A DNA stretch of 64,000 nt from GCA-958296115 sp965222445 (GCA_965222445.1 CBDCTY010000001.1:496001-560000); one strand, 5' to 3'; positions 35,056 to 45,300 are shown, counted from the first letter of the stretch. Numbers and translations: made by a program. The notes: generated from the letters alone by a model not told the origin.

Positions 35056-36669
35056 ATGAGCGCAAATTTACCCGCAGGAAATGGCTCGAGGCCGAACATC
35101 CTCCTGATTATGGTGGATGACATGGGTTTTTCCGACCTGGGCTGCTATGGTGGCGAGATCCACACCCCCAACCTGGATCAGCTTGCCTCAAACGGCCTCC
35201 GCTTCTCGCAGTTCTACAACAATGCCATTTGCGCACCCACTCGGGCGTCCCTGCTGACCGGGCTCTACTCCCAGCAGGTCAGCAGGGGGGACCCGGAGGA
35301 CTGCGTCACCATTGCCGAGGTGCTCAAGACCGCCGGCTACCGCACCCTCATGGCGGGGAAATGGCACCTATCCGGGATTCTATCCGACTTGCCCGTCGAG
35401 CGAGGATTCGACCGCTATTATGGCCTCGTCGACGGAGGCTGCAACTTCTTCAACCCGGGGCTGAAACGCCCCGGCGAAAAGGAGCCCGGCAAGAAGACTC
35501 CCGGCGACAATCCCGCCTTCGCTGTCGACGATAGAGTCATCCAGCCCTACACGCCCGAAGACAAGAACTTCTACACCACCGACGCCTTCACGGATTACGC
35601 ACTGAAGTATTTAGACGAGTACGGTCGTGAGGAGCGTCCCTTCTTTCTCTACGTGGGCTATACCGCGCCACACTATCCACTCCATGCCTGGCCGGAGGAC
35701 ATCGCAGAATATAGGGGCAGCTACAAGGTCGGCTGGGACAGGCTCCGGCAGCAGCGCCTCGAACGCATGATTGAGATGGGCCTGATCGAAGAGCGCTGGG
35801 CCCTGTCGTCGCGCGATCCGGACTCGCTCCCGTGGGAGGAGATCGAGCAAAAGGACGACTGGGATCTGAAGATGGCGGTTTACGCGGCCATGGTCGACCG
35901 CGTGGACCAGAACATCGGCCGCCTTCTGGCCAAGGTCCGTGAGCTCGGTGTGGAGGAGAATACGGTGGTGCTGTTTCTGTCGGACAACGGCGCCAGCGAT
36001 GAAGACAGGAACAGTACGCCCGATATTCCGCCCGGCCCCGTGGAGTCGTACCGCACGATGGAGCTGCCCTGGGCCAATCTCAGCAATGCGCCTTTCCGCA
36101 AGTTCAAGAGATGGAACCACGAAGGCGGCATCGCTACGCCGCTCATCGCATACTGGCCGCGGGTGATCGAGAATGGCGGCGAGATCACTCACCAGATCGG
36201 TCACGTCATCGACGTGATGGCCACGTGCGCAGACATTGCGGGGGCGGAATGGCCGTCCTCCTACAACGGCCGCGAGGTCCTGCCGCTGGAGGGCAAGAGC
36301 CTGCTACCGATCTTCAGGGGCGAACAGCGCGAGGGCCACAGGGCACTGTACTGGAATCAAGCTGGGCAGAGCTCAGACACACCCACCCTGTGGCGTGCCG
36401 TGAGAATGGGGAAGTGGAAACTCGTCTCTCCCGACTATTGGACAGACTATAACCCGTGGCGCCCTGACAGAGAGGCAAAGTCGGTAGACAGACCGCAACC
36501 GGATCCGAGAACTATCTGGGAGCTTTACGATATGGAAGCCGACCGGACGGAGGTGAATGACCTTGCGGACCGGTACCCCGAGCGTGTGAAAGAGATGGCC
36601 GAGATGTATGGCGCGTGGCAGAGGCACTGCGCCGCCGACGGTGGAGAAGGCATGAGGGCCCTGGAGTAA
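35056..36669 (+). CDS. Type I (formylglycine-dependent) sulfatase
   Basis: The 537-residue product has the arylsulfatase N-terminus PNILLIMVDDMGFSDLGCYG with the metal-binding Asp pair, and the formylglycine motif CAPTRASLLTG near residue 62 with the Cys to be converted. AGKWHL supplies the conserved Lys and His, APHYPLH a further His, and LFLSDNGAS the distal Asp-Asn metal ligands. No signal peptide is seen, so it may act in the cytoplasm on imported sulfated sugars. AAGGAG precedes ATG 35056. Its TAA stop overlaps the left end of MITE copy B. The maturase is not in the window. Confidence 0.92.
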   Translation: MSANLPAGNGSRPNILLIMVDDMGFSDLGCYGGEIHTPNLDQLASNGLRFSQFYNNAICAPTRASLLTGLYSQQVSRGDPEDCVTIAEVLKTAGYRTLMAGKWHLSGILSDLPVERGFDRYYGLVDGGCNFFNPGLKRPGEKEPGKKTPGDNPAFAVDDRVIQPYTPEDKNFYTTDAFTDYALKYLDEYGREERPFFLYVGYTAPHYPLHAWPEDIAEYRGSYKVGWDRLRQQRLERMIEMGLIEERWALSSRDPDSLPWEEIEQKDDWDLKMAVYAAMVDRVDQNIGRLLAKVRELGVEENTVVLFLSDNGASDEDRNSTPDIPPGPVESYRTMELPWANLSNAPFRKFKRWNHEGGIATPLIAYWPRVIENGGEITHQIGHVIDVMATCADIAGAEWPSSYNGREVLPLEGKSLLPIFRGEQREGHRALYWNQAGQSSDTPTLWRAVRMGKWKLVSPDYWTDYNPWRPDREAKSVDRPQPDPRTIWELYDMEADRTEVNDLADRYPERVKEMAEMYGAWQRHCAADGGEGMRALE

Positions 36670-36793
36670 TACCAAGTCACCGTGATGCCGCCGTATATGT
36701 GCGGCCAGGGAGTGGGTTCCCGCCCCCGACTGCTCGGGGGCAGGCTCTTCGCGGGAATGACGGATTTACGGCGCGCTCAAAATAAATTGGTAT
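36669..36793. repeat. MITE copy B
   Basis: This is a 125-bp copy with ends ATACCAA/TTGGTAT; the TA preceding it is the first two bases of the sulfatase stop codon TAA. The core hairpin is CCCCCGACTGCTCGGGGG. Confidence 0.9.
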
Positions 36794-36807
36794 AATTAGC
36801 AGGCGGC

Positions 36808-38348
36808 TCACCCGCCTTCGATCTCCGGCCACGGATGGTGCTCTGGATCGAGCACCCGCGAGGGCGCGAAATACTCGGCCGGGTAGTCGTCCGGCCCGTC
36901 GAGGCCCAGGATGCGTTGGACCACGTGGCGGGCGGCGTTGAAGTGCACGGCGGACCCTGAGCCGCACATGCCCGCGATGATGTACTGGCGCTTGCCATCC
37001 AGAACACCGACTATGGGGAACTCGTCGTCAGTGGAGCCGGCCGTGCAGCTCCACTCGTGGGTCACGTGCATCCTGCTGCGTCCGAAGTATCTGTGGACCT
37101 CACCGAGCATGAACTTCGTGGCGAAGTGGGACGGCTTGATGCGGCCCGCCCCCTTGTACCCGATGCGAGTGACGTCTGTGCCGAAGAGCACGCCGTCGCC
37201 GCCTCGGCCGAACCACCCTTCCCGCGACTGCATGCCAATATGCGATTGGATTGATTGCGGACCGCCATCCGCATACGCCGCCTGTGACTGAAACGCGTGC
37301 AGCACGCCACGCAGCTGCGGGTGCAGCAGTGCGGAATACGATTCGGTCGCGTTGATCACGTAGCGAGCGCGTATCACACCCCTGGAGGTGTCCAGCTCGT
37401 AGTGCTCTCCTCTGCTCGCGACCGACGTCACCTTCGTGTGGGTGAACAGCATTACCCGCCCTGATTCGAGGGCGGTCGAGAGCAGAGACCACACCCACTT
37501 GGCGGGATGCCACGAGGCCGCGCGCCTTGACAGGCCCGCAGGGTACTCGGCCTTCATACCGCTCATCTCCTGGACCTGCTGGGCTGAGATCTTCACCCAG
37601 TCGTAGAAGCCGGCCTCCTCGCCCAGTCTAACCGACTCGTCCAGCTCCTCTTGGCGTTGCCCCACTGTGCCTGAACCCAGCCCTGGCGCGCGTAATCGCA
37701 GTCGTACCCTTCGTCTCTTATGGCGCTCTCGATCATGTCCGCGTTCTTGTAGGCACTTCTCACGTACGCAGCCGCGAACTGAGATGCCAGTCTTGCTCGC
37801 TGCTCTGGGGTCAGGTCCTTGCGAGCTCGTTGAAAGTGTTCGAGCACGGTACTTCTCGCATAGGCGTAGAACCGGCCCATCACCACCAGCCCCTCGTTTC
37901 GCCCACTCGCACCCGACGCGGCCTCGTTCATCTCCAGGACGGCCATTGTTCCGCCTGCTTGCTTCGACCAGTGGTAGGCGCAGGCTGCGCCGGTAAAGCC
38001 CGCTCCGATCACGGCGACATCGACATCGTCCGGAAGCCGGGCATCTGGGTGGGTTGCCCACGGGTGATTAGCGAGCGGGTTCGGTGCGTCCTGCCACAGC
38101 GAGACCTTCGAAGGCCGGTCCGCGAAGCTCACCGTCGCCAGGGCATCGGGAATGATGCTGAACATCTGCCGCAGCGTCCAGCCCGCAAACTTCAGTAGCC
38201 GGACGGGCGCAGCGTCGTGCGGCCACGTCATGTGCATGAAGGTCCACGCCGCGTGGAAGTCGTGCCCGCGCAGGCCCGCCAACAGCCCGAGGGCGACGCG
38301 GGTCCGGGCAAGGACGCTCGGGCCTCTCTCTGCCATATCAGCGTTCAA
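36808..38348 (-). pseudogene. FAD-dependent oxidoreductase (DAO family), frameshifted
   Basis: The N-terminal part (38348 down to about 37645) has a preceding 90-residue extension and then the FAD-binding motif DVAVIGAGFTGAACAYHWSK with GASGRNEGLVV. The frame breaks near 37645 after VQAQWGNAKR. The continuation in another frame starts EELDESVRLGEEAGFYDW and runs to HEWSCTAGSTDDEFPIVGVLDGKRQYIIAGMCGSG, the C-terminal FAD-contact motif. It resembles glycine/D-amino-acid or sarcosine oxidase-type enzymes. One frameshift disables it unless it is a sequencing error. Confidence 0.75.
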
Positions 38349-38435
38349 CGGGGAGACCCCTCTTGCCTTGCGTAGGGACCGCTGGCCACCCCAAGCTCAC
38401 GTTGGGCCTCCCCACTGTGGAGACGCCGCCAACTC

Positions 38436-38561
38436 ATACCAAGTCACCGTGATGCCGCCGTATATGTGCGGCCAGGGACTGGGTTCCCGCCCCGTATCGA
38501 GTACGGGGCAGGCTCTTCGCGGGAATGACGGCTTTACGGCGCGCTCAAAACGGAATGGTAT
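38436..38561. repeat. MITE copy C
   Basis: A 126-bp copy whose right end reads AATGGTAT, one base away from the consensus, lies in the gap between the frameshifted oxidoreductase and the DapA-like gene. Confidence 0.88.
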
Positions 38562-38689
38562 CAGATCGCTCGCGCCGACCCTTCCCCGTTTTCACAGCAG
38601 TTGCGCCTATCGGTGCAGGAACACCTGTGCCAGAGCGACGCAGATCTGGGGTTGTCGACTGCACGGCGCCCGGCTGACCGCGCCAGCAC

Positions 38690-39580
38690 TCACTTCAGCT
38701 CGAAGAAACCCGCGGTCTCAAGCGACTGCCGCAGTACTGCCGTCTCGTCCTCTGTCAGGGAGCGGTTGGGGGTTCGAGGCTCCCCACACTCAAGCCCCAT
38801 CCACGAAAGGATCTGCTTGATACTGCCCAGCAGGTCCCAGGGCCTGAAGGCGATGATTAGCTCGTTCACGGTCAGCTGGGTACTGGCCGCAGCATCTATG
38901 TCTTTTGCCTGGAAGGCTTCCCAGAGCTTGACCAGTAGCTGCGGCATGATGTTGTAGGATGCGCCGATGCCTCCGCACGCCCCGGCCAACAGCCCGTGCA
39001 ATAGGACGCTGTCGTTGCCCTCGAATATGACGACGTCCTCTCCCTTGGTCATGAATCGCCCCAGCGAAACGATATCTCCGCTGGAGTCCTTCATGCCCAC
39101 GATGTTCTCGACTCCCAGGAACCGCTCGAAGAGTTCTTCGGTCATAGCGATGCCGGTGCGCTGCGGGATGTTGTAGATAAGGACGGGAACCTCGGACGCC
39201 TCGGCGATGGCGGTGTAGTAGCGAAACAGGGTCACCTCGTCGGGGACGTAGAAGTACGCCGGCGGCAGCGCGGCGATGGCGTCGGCGCCGGCCTGACTTG
39301 CATGTCGGGCCAGGACCATGGTCTCGTCTACCCGAAAAGCCCCGATGTGGGCGATAACGAGCGCCCGTCCGTTGACCTCATCGAGTACCGTCTCGAGAGC
39401 TTCCTGCCGCTCCTCGCTAGTCATGAGCAGTCCCTCGCCCGTCCCCCCACAGACGTATAGCCCGTCCACACCTGCGGCGAGCTGGTGACTCACTACCCTG
39501 CGCATCGCCGGGGGATCAAATCGTCCGTCCTTGCCGAACGGCGTTATCACCGCGGGGATGATTCCCTCGAGTTTTTTCAA
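38690..39580 (-). CDS. DapA/NanA-family aldolase or dehydratase
   Basis: The 296-residue product is a full-length class I aldolase barrel: GVDGLYVCGGTGEGLLMT with the substrate-carboxylate loop, the Tyr in VLIYNIPQRTG near residue 133, and the Schiff-base Lys in IVGMKDSSGD near 161. The start is TTG 39580 behind AAAGGAGA. The GTGEG loop is closer to N-acetylneuraminate lyase or keto-sugar-acid aldolases than to true DapA (GTTGE). Beside a sialidase gene it could cleave sialic acid, but no nanE or nanK is visible, so the substrate stays open. Confidence 0.82.
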   Translation of the reverse strand: MKKLEGIIPAVITPFGKDGRFDPPAMRRVVSHQLAAGVDGLYVCGGTGEGLLMTSEERQEALETVLDEVNGRALVIAHIGAFRVDETMVLARHASQAGADAIAALPPAYFYVPDEVTLFRYYTAIAEASEVPVLIYNIPQRTGIAMTEELFERFLGVENIVGMKDSSGDIVSLGRFMTKGEDVVIFEGNDSVLLHGLLAGACGGIGASYNIMPQLLVKLWEAFQAKDIDAAASTQLTVNELIIAFRPWDLLGSIKQILSWMGLECGEPRTPNRSLTEDETAVLRQSLETAGFFELK

Positions 39581-39702
39581 GACAAGTCTCCTTTAGCTCA
39601 GAATTCCGACAGCACCTGACAACTTGCCAGGCCGCCGGCTAAGGCGGGCCCAGCACTATTTGGAGATTAGCTGAAAGTCATCTGTATTCGTGGACAACTG
39701 CC

Positions 39703-39763
39703 CTTCGACAGGCTCAGGGCGAACGATTCTTGTATAGTCCCGTTCGTGCTGAGCGTGTCGAAG
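39703..39763. repeat. Short REP-like inverted repeat
   Basis: CTTCGACAGGCTCAGGGCGAAC and the diverged inverse copy GTTCGTGCTGAGCGTGTCGAAG flank a 15-bp loop. It looks like a small dispersed palindromic element. Confidence 0.7.
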
Positions 39764-39782
39764 CACATCTTGAGATAGTTAC

Positions 39783-41012
39783 CTAGCGACCCTCTTCCGG
39801 CGCGTAGATGCTGGAGCCGATGTAGCGAATACCGTCCTCACCATTGTGGTAGTAGACGGTAAGGACCTGGCCGTCCTCGAGCTGGACTGAGGCAGGATAG
39901 CCGAGGTCGCTGGTCGCGCCGTCTTCGCGAATGACGATTTCGTTGTCCATGTCCCAGGTCTCACCCTCGTCGTCGCTGAGTACCGCACGCACGCCGAAGG
40001 GTTCCCGCCGGTGCCCGTATGTGCAGAGGATGCGCCCACTGCGCAGCCGGAGCAGATGGGGCGGCCACCCCCAGATCGTGGTGCGGTGCAGCCCCTGCCA
40101 CGTCCAGCCGTCGTCGGTCGAGAAGGCCTGATAGACGTAACCCTCGGCGTCAAGCGTCGGATGCGGGTCGTTGAATCGCCATGCGTCGGTGCGCATATGG
40201 GCGATAAGCTTGCCATCAGGCAGGCGCACCATTCCCGGCTCGCCGAAGGCGATTTGCGCGTTTATGTCGTCGAGGGCGATCAATGAAGGGTGCCGCCAGG
40301 TGCGGCCGCCGTCGTAGGACCGCGCGGCGTAGCACCGTGACCTGTTGTCTCTGGGTCCTCTGGGTCCCCGATCCAGTCTCGCGTCGCCGGGCAATTCGCC
40401 CTCGAGGGCAATCAGCAGGGAACCGTCGGGCATCTCGATGACACCGTTCCTGCCGCCGTAGGAACAGTAGTCCAGAGACGATGAGATGCTGAAGGGCTCA
40501 GGGACGCCCCACGTGTGGCCCAGATCGTTGGACCGGGTGGTGTAGAGGCTGTCGAAAACCAGCAGATCGAATGGCTTTTCGGTTGGCTTCCTTACACGGT
40601 CGGCCGGACGGCGGAACCCAAGCGTATGACGCTCAGCGGCAAAGGCCTTCTCATGGTCCGGGGGCGGGTCGATGTACCAGCGATGATTGATGAGGAGCAG
40701 CTCTCCTGACGACAGCTCCGAAATGACAGGAGCGTTGACGTTTTCGGAGTCGCTGGCAACGTCGACGGCGACCACGCTGTCGGGGTCCCAGGTACGGCCT
40801 TCGTCGACCGAGCGTATTAGCGTGGTCCAGTTCTTTGGAGACCCGTGCCAGTGCGATAGTACCTCGTTGCGAGTGCCTTCGATTCCGGTGCCCTCCCAGA
40901 CCGGGGACTGGTAGAAGAGGGTGATGAGGTCTCCGTTCTGCAGGCGGGCGACGGTGGGGAAAGCGCCCTGATACTTATCGCTCCTGTGTACGACCGTGTG
41001 CTGTATGTCCAA
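39783..41012 (-). CDS. Sialidase/BNR-repeat family protein
   Basis: The 409-residue product is a six-bladed beta-propeller with five Asp-boxes: SVDEGRTW, SNDLGHTW, SYDGGRTW, STDDGWTW and SDDEGETW. There is no signal peptide, so it would act in the cytoplasm. The start is TTG 41012, with GGAG 8 nt upstream. Family members hydrolyse sialosides or other glycosides; the catalytic Arg triad cannot be assigned reliably by eye. It is co-directional with the aldolase downstream and the SDR upstream, which supports a shared catabolic operon. A fragment of a second sialidase-like gene lies at 48545. Confidence 0.82.
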   Translation of the reverse strand: MDIQHTVVHRSDKYQGAFPTVARLQNGDLITLFYQSPVWEGTGIEGTRNEVLSHWHGSPKNWTTLIRSVDEGRTWDPDSVVAVDVASDSENVNAPVISELSSGELLLINHRWYIDPPPDHEKAFAAERHTLGFRRPADRVRKPTEKPFDLLVFDSLYTTRSNDLGHTWGVPEPFSISSSLDYCSYGGRNGVIEMPDGSLLIALEGELPGDARLDRGPRGPRDNRSRCYAARSYDGGRTWRHPSLIALDDINAQIAFGEPGMVRLPDGKLIAHMRTDAWRFNDPHPTLDAEGYVYQAFSTDDGWTWQGLHRTTIWGWPPHLLRLRSGRILCTYGHRREPFGVRAVLSDDEGETWDMDNEIVIREDGATSDLGYPASVQLEDGQVLTVYYHNGEDGIRYIGSSIYAPEEGR

Positions 41013-41055
41013 GTCAATACTCCATCTATCTATTGTTGCCTCGATGGGCGCTCTT

Positions 41056-41853
41056 CTACCCGATGGGACCCTGCCACATGTTGACCCCGCCCTCGACCTG
41101 GATGACCTGGCCGGTGATGTAGCTTGAGTCCTCGGAGACGAGGAAGACCGCCGTGCGGCCTATTTCGTCCATCGTGCCCAGGCGCCCCAGCGCTATGCGG
41201 GCCCGATAGCGCTCTCCTCGCTCCGGGTCCTCCATGATAGCCTCGACGTTTTTGGGTGTGCCGATGTGTCCGGGAGCCAGGGCGTTGACCCGGATGTTGC
41301 AGGGGGCCAACTCCACGGCCATGGCGCGGGTTAGCGCCTCGACGGCGCCCTTGCTGCTGATGTAGGCGGCATATCCTGGCAGCGTGAGGCCGGCCCCCAG
41401 AGAGGAGAGGTTGAGGATGACGCCCGTGCGGCGCGCCCGCATCGACGGCGCCACGGCCTGGGCGGCGAAAAGCTGTCCCTTGACGTTCACCGCAAATAGG
41501 CGGTCCCAACTCTCTTCGCTGATCTCCCAGAAGGGCGCGTGACCGAGGTGGGCGGCGGCGTTGTTGACCAGGATGTCTATGGGACCCAGCTCCTCCTGGG
41601 TGCGCCGGACCATAGTGCCCACGGCTTCTCGGCTGGACACATCGCCGCCGACCACAATGGCCCGTTTTCCGAGTCCCCTGATCCGCCCGGCCACCTCTTC
41701 GGCCATGCGGTCTTGGGACCCGTAGTGGTGCACCGCCACGTCCGCACCGGCCATGGCCAAGCGCAGGGCGATGGCACGCCCAATCCTGCGCGAAGAACCT
41801 GTGACCAGCGCCACCTTGGCTTCCAGTCTCGAGTCTGGAGTGATCGAGGTCAT
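41056..41853 (-). CDS. SDR-family oxidoreductase
   Basis: The 265-residue product is a classical short-chain dehydrogenase: VALVTGSSRRIGRAIA (TGxxxGxG-type NAD(P) motif), LVNNAAAHLG (NNAG-like), and the catalytic set with Ser in LNLSSLG and YAAYISSKGAV giving Tyr-x-x-x-Lys. The end motif SYITGQVIQVEGGVNM is typical. It probably oxidises or reduces a sugar-derived intermediate of the island. ATG 41853 has only a weak ribosome-binding site. Confidence 0.9.
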   Translation of the reverse strand: MTSITPDSRLEAKVALVTGSSRRIGRAIALRLAMAGADVAVHHYGSQDRMAEEVAGRIRGLGKRAIVVGGDVSSREAVGTMVRRTQEELGPIDILVNNAAAHLGHAPFWEISEESWDRLFAVNVKGQLFAAQAVAPSMRARRTGVILNLSSLGAGLTLPGYAAYISSKGAVEALTRAMAVELAPCNIRVNALAPGHIGTPKNVEAIMEDPERGERYRARIALGRLGTMDEIGRTAVFLVSEDSSYITGQVIQVEGGVNMWQGPIG

Positions 41854-41924
41854 TATTGCCTGCCTATGCAGTAGGGTACCAGCCGCCCCGGACTGCGTCC
41901 GGAGGCACGATCATGCGGGCTGGC

Positions 41925-43211
41925 TCAGGCCACCCAGATGTCACGGCTGAGCATCGAGTCCGGGGACAGCACCTCGTGGCCGGTATCGGTGACAAGTACC
42001 ATGTCCTCCAAGCCGTACTTGTTCTTCACCTCCGAGATAGGGAAGAGGCCGTGGTGGTAGAAATACGGTTCGATGGAGATAATCTGGTTGGGCTGCAAAA
42101 TCTCATCGGTGCTGGAAGAGATGCCGGGCATCTCGTGAAGATCGAGCCCGACGTTGTGACCGATGGCGGACCGGCCGGCACTGATGCACCAGTCGACGAA
42201 GTCGCCGTATCCCGCGTCGCGGAGCACACGCTGGGAGGCATCGTACACTTCGCTATACGGGACGCCGGGGGCCACCGCGTCGATGGCGGCCTGCTGGGAG
42301 GCCCGCGCCAGATCGTAGTACCGCTGCTGGTCTGCGGTCGGCTGGCCCAGGGAGGCGAAGCGCTTGATGTCCGTGAAGTATCCCTCGTACGTGCCGCCTC
42401 CGTCGAACTGAATGAGGCTGCCGGGGCGAATTATCATCTCACGCCGCGGAATGGAGTCGGACCACAGGGCGCGGTCGGGCCCTGCGTAAAGGATGAGGGA
42501 CCGGATCTCGCTGCCGCCCCGGGCGTGCATCTCTTGCGACATGATGCTGGCAACCTCGCGCTCGGATATCCCATCGCGTATGGCCTCGAAGCCGGCCTGG
42601 ATCCCAAGGCAGGTTATGCGCACCGATTCCCGGAGCCGCCGGACCTCTTCATCGGACTTGACGCTGCGCACGGGCCAGATGACCTTTCCGCAGTCGCTCC
42701 AGCGGGCCCCGGGCAGGGCGTCGCGGAGCGAGTCGAACATCTCCACGGACATGCCCATGCGGAAGTGGGCGCCCGTCTCAGTAGCGATGTGGGCCTCGCT
42801 CAGCCCCAGGTCTTTCACCAAGGCGACCACTGCATCCACCGTCGCCCCGCCGACGTTGCCGGTATAGAAACCAATCGGAAACTCCCACACGGCCAGCGTC
42901 TCGATCCAGCTTGCCTGGGTCTGGTTGTGGCCTCCGCTCGGGATTATCAGCATCGGGGGCAGATTCTCGTCCCGCGGGATGAAGGCCATCCAGAAGTAGG
43001 CCTGTATCACCCAGCACACCTCGTACCAGCCGGTGGCATACCGCACGTTGCTCTCCTGGGTGAGCAGGAGTCCATCGACACCGGTGCGGGCCATCTCTTC
43101 GCGCAGGCGTCGCAGGCGTCGATCGAACTCCTCTCGAGTGCAGTCCGGGAGGACGCCGGTGTTCACCTGACGCATGGTCTTCCCGCGGGTAATTTCCTTA
43201 AGTTCCGTCAA
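41925..43211 (-). CDS. M24-family (Xaa-Pro peptidase-like) metallohydrolase
   Basis: The product of about 428 residues has the creatinase-like N-terminal domain and a C-terminal pita-bread domain. The five metal ligands can be traced: FDGGGTYEGYFTDIKRF (two Asp), GHNVGLDLHE (His), ISIEPYF (Glu) and SEVKNKYGLEDMV (Glu). TTG 43211 is preferred as start because AAAGGAGG lies 6 nt upstream. Such enzymes cut Xaa-Pro peptides or C-N bonds in creatine-like compounds. Its place behind an oligopeptide-type importer suggests that it processes an imported substrate. Confidence 0.87.
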   Translation of the reverse strand: MTELKEITRGKTMRQVNTGVLPDCTREEFDRRLRRLREEMARTGVDGLLLTQESNVRYATGWYEVCWVIQAYFWMAFIPRDENLPPMLIIPSGGHNQTQASWIETLAVWEFPIGFYTGNVGGATVDAVVALVKDLGLSEAHIATETGAHFRMGMSVEMFDSLRDALPGARWSDCGKVIWPVRSVKSDEEVRRLRESVRITCLGIQAGFEAIRDGISEREVASIMSQEMHARGGSEIRSLILYAGPDRALWSDSIPRREMIIRPGSLIQFDGGGTYEGYFTDIKRFASLGQPTADQQRYYDLARASQQAAIDAVAPGVPYSEVYDASQRVLRDAGYGDFVDWCISAGRSAIGHNVGLDLHEMPGISSSTDEILQPNQIISIEPYFYHHGLFPISEVKNKYGLEDMVLVTDTGHEVLSPDSMLSRDIWVA

Positions 43212-43383
43212 GATTGGCCTCCTTTGGCTCAAGACTTCGGTTCAGTAGTCGACAGTACATGTTGCGGGTGTGCATTGTACAGGTTCGATCAGTTCGCCCA
43301 TGCAGCTTCCTTGAGATAGCTACTCCTTGCTACTCCGTGCTCGAAATTCCCGTTATCACGCCGGGCTCGTACACTGGGATGGC

Positions 43384-44289
43384 TCAGTCCTTCTTGCTGC
43401 GGGGGTCCAGGGCGTCGCGCAGCCCGTCCCCGACGAAGTTGACGGCCATCACCGTCAAGAAGATCGCGAGCCCCGGGGATAACCACAACCAGGGGAGGTC
43501 TTGAAGGACTGTGAGATCCTGCGCCCTGGTAATCATGTTGCCCCAGGTGGACATAGGTGGCCGTACGCCCAGCCCCAAGAAGCTCAGGCCCGCTTCGGTG
43601 AGGATGGCGCCTGCAATGCTCAGCATGGCCCCCACCACGACAAAGGGCACGACGGCGGGGAGGATGTGGACGAAGACCAGGCGCCGGTCACCGCCCCCTA
43701 TCGCCCGCGCCGCGAGGACGTAGTCCAGCTCCCGCACCAACAGCACCTGGCCGCGGATCAGCCGCGCCTTGCCCGTCCAGCCCAGGACCCCGATGACCAT
43801 CATGATATTGAAGACACTCGGGCCGACTATCGAAACCAGTATGAGGATGATAAAGAAAGTTGGCAGTGTCATCACGAGCTCGGTAAAGCGCATGAGAAGG
43901 TTGTCCAGCAGCCCGCCGACATAGCCCGAGACCAGCCCGATGAGGGTCCCGATGGCCGAGGAGATGGCGGCCGCCACGAGGCCGACGCTCAGGGAGACGC
44001 GCGCGCCGAACAAGAGCCTGGCGAAGACGTCGCGCCCGCCCAGGTCCGTTCCCAGGACGTGGTCGAAGCTGGGCGGCTGCTCGACAATCGACAAGTCGAT
44101 GCGGTTGGGGTCCGGGGCTATCCACGGGGCGAAGATCGCTCCCATGCCAAACAGCAGCAGCACGCCGAAGCCGATCAGCGCACCCCGATGGCGACGGAAC
44201 CGCGGCCACCAGCTAACGTTCTTGGAAGGTCCAGGGGAGAGATCTCCCGTGGCGGCCGTCCCTTGAGTGGTTACCCCATTCGACACCAT
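43384..44289 (-). CDS. ABC transporter permease, DppC/OppC type
   Basis: The 301-residue product has an N-terminal cytoplasmic segment, one transmembrane helix (GALIGFGVLLLFGMGAIFAPWIA) and the binding-protein-dependent permease domain with four to five helices. The EAA-type loop that contacts the ATPase is at ARAIGGGDRRLVFVHILP. AGGAGG precedes its ATG. It lies downstream of the DppB-type permease on the same strand and should form a heterodimer with it. No ATPase subunits are encoded here. Confidence 0.9.
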   Translation of the reverse strand: MVSNGVTTQGTAATGDLSPGPSKNVSWWPRFRRHRGALIGFGVLLLFGMGAIFAPWIAPDPNRIDLSIVEQPPSFDHVLGTDLGGRDVFARLLFGARVSLSVGLVAAAISSAIGTLIGLVSGYVGGLLDNLLMRFTELVMTLPTFFIILILVSIVGPSVFNIMMVIGVLGWTGKARLIRGQVLLVRELDYVLAARAIGGGDRRLVFVHILPAVVPFVVVGAMLSIAGAILTEAGLSFLGLGVRPPMSTWGNMITRAQDLTVLQDLPWLWLSPGLAIFLTVMAVNFVGDGLRDALDPRSKKD

Positions 44290-44298
44290 CGCCTCCTA

Positions 44299-45267
44299 TT
44301 ACGAAACGCGGATGCGCGGGTCGACAACGGCGTAGAGGATGTCGGCCAGCAGGTTCGCCAGGATGACCAGGATGGTAGCGAAAAAGGTGACCCCCATGAG
44401 CACCTGATAGTCCAGGTTCCTGACTGCGTCGATGCCGAACTGGCCCATTCCGGGCCAGGAGAACACTGTCTCGATGACGAAGACGCCGCCGAACAGACCG
44501 GGCAGGCGCAGGGTGGTGATGGTGAGCAGCGGCAGCAGCGCGTTGCGGAAGGCGTGTCTCCCGATTACCACGAGCTCGGAGAGCCCCTTGGCCCGGGCCG
44601 TCCTCACGTAGTCCGCGCTGAGCACCTCCAGCATCGCAGTGCGTGTGTAGCGCGAGGTGCCTGCTGTCCCATCGAGTGAGAGGACCAGGGCGGGCAGGGC
44701 CAGGTGGTGAAGGTTATCCAGTAGGGAGAACTCTCCGAGCTCCGAGGACATGCCGAAGGCAGGGAAGATCGGGATGACGAGAGCGAACACCCATAGCATA
44801 ATCAGCCCGAAGAAAAAGGTCGGGATCGAAATGCCGAATAGCGCACCGGCGGTTAGGCCGTAGTCCAGGATGCTGTACTGCCGGAGCGCCGACACGACCC
44901 CCATGACCACTCCTACGACGGTGCCAAGTACCAGCGCGGTCACGGTCAGCTCCAGCGTTGCTGGCAGACGCTCAAGTACGAGCTCCAGCACCGGCCTGGT
45001 ATAGACCAAAGAGAGGCCGAGGTTGCCCCGAGCGAGCTCGCGGATCCAGATGAGGTACCGAACAGGCATGGGTTTGTCCAGCCCATACAACTTGCGAAGT
45101 CGCTCGCGTTGTCCCTCTGTGTATGTCTGCGCGGTGTCTAGGTCGGAGAAGTAGAGCCTGTCGAGCGGGTCGCCGGGCGCCAGGTTGAACAAGCCGAAGT
45201 TGATTATCGTGACACCTAGGACCAGAGGCACCATGATAGCGACGCGCCGCAGTATGTACGCCCACAT
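44299..45267 (-). CDS. ABC transporter permease, DppB/OppB type
   Basis: The 322-residue product begins MWAYILRRVAIMVPLVLGVTIINF, the characteristic DppB first helix, followed by FNLAPGDPLD and four to five more transmembrane segments. The EAA loop is at ARAKGLSELVVIGRHAFRNALLPLLT. It is followed after a short gap by the DppC-type gene. MITE copy D separates it from the upstream binding-protein gene, so the original operon spacing has been changed. Confidence 0.92.
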   Translation of the reverse strand: MWAYILRRVAIMVPLVLGVTIINFGLFNLAPGDPLDRLYFSDLDTAQTYTEGQRERLRKLYGLDKPMPVRYLIWIRELARGNLGLSLVYTRPVLELVLERLPATLELTVTALVLGTVVGVVMGVVSALRQYSILDYGLTAGALFGISIPTFFFGLIMLWVFALVIPIFPAFGMSSELGEFSLLDNLHHLALPALVLSLDGTAGTSRYTRTAMLEVLSADYVRTARAKGLSELVVIGRHAFRNALLPLLTITTLRLPGLFGGVFVIETVFSWPGMGQFGIDAVRNLDYQVLMGVTFFATILVILANLLADILYAVVDPRIRVS

Positions 45268-45300
45268 TGACGGCCTCTGCTCTGTACGGCTCCCTAACTA

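Noticed and set aside
38690..39580. True dihydrodipicolinate synthase of lysine biosynthesis
   Set aside because: The substrate loop is GGTGEG rather than the GTTGE of DapA, and the context is catabolic with no lysine genes.
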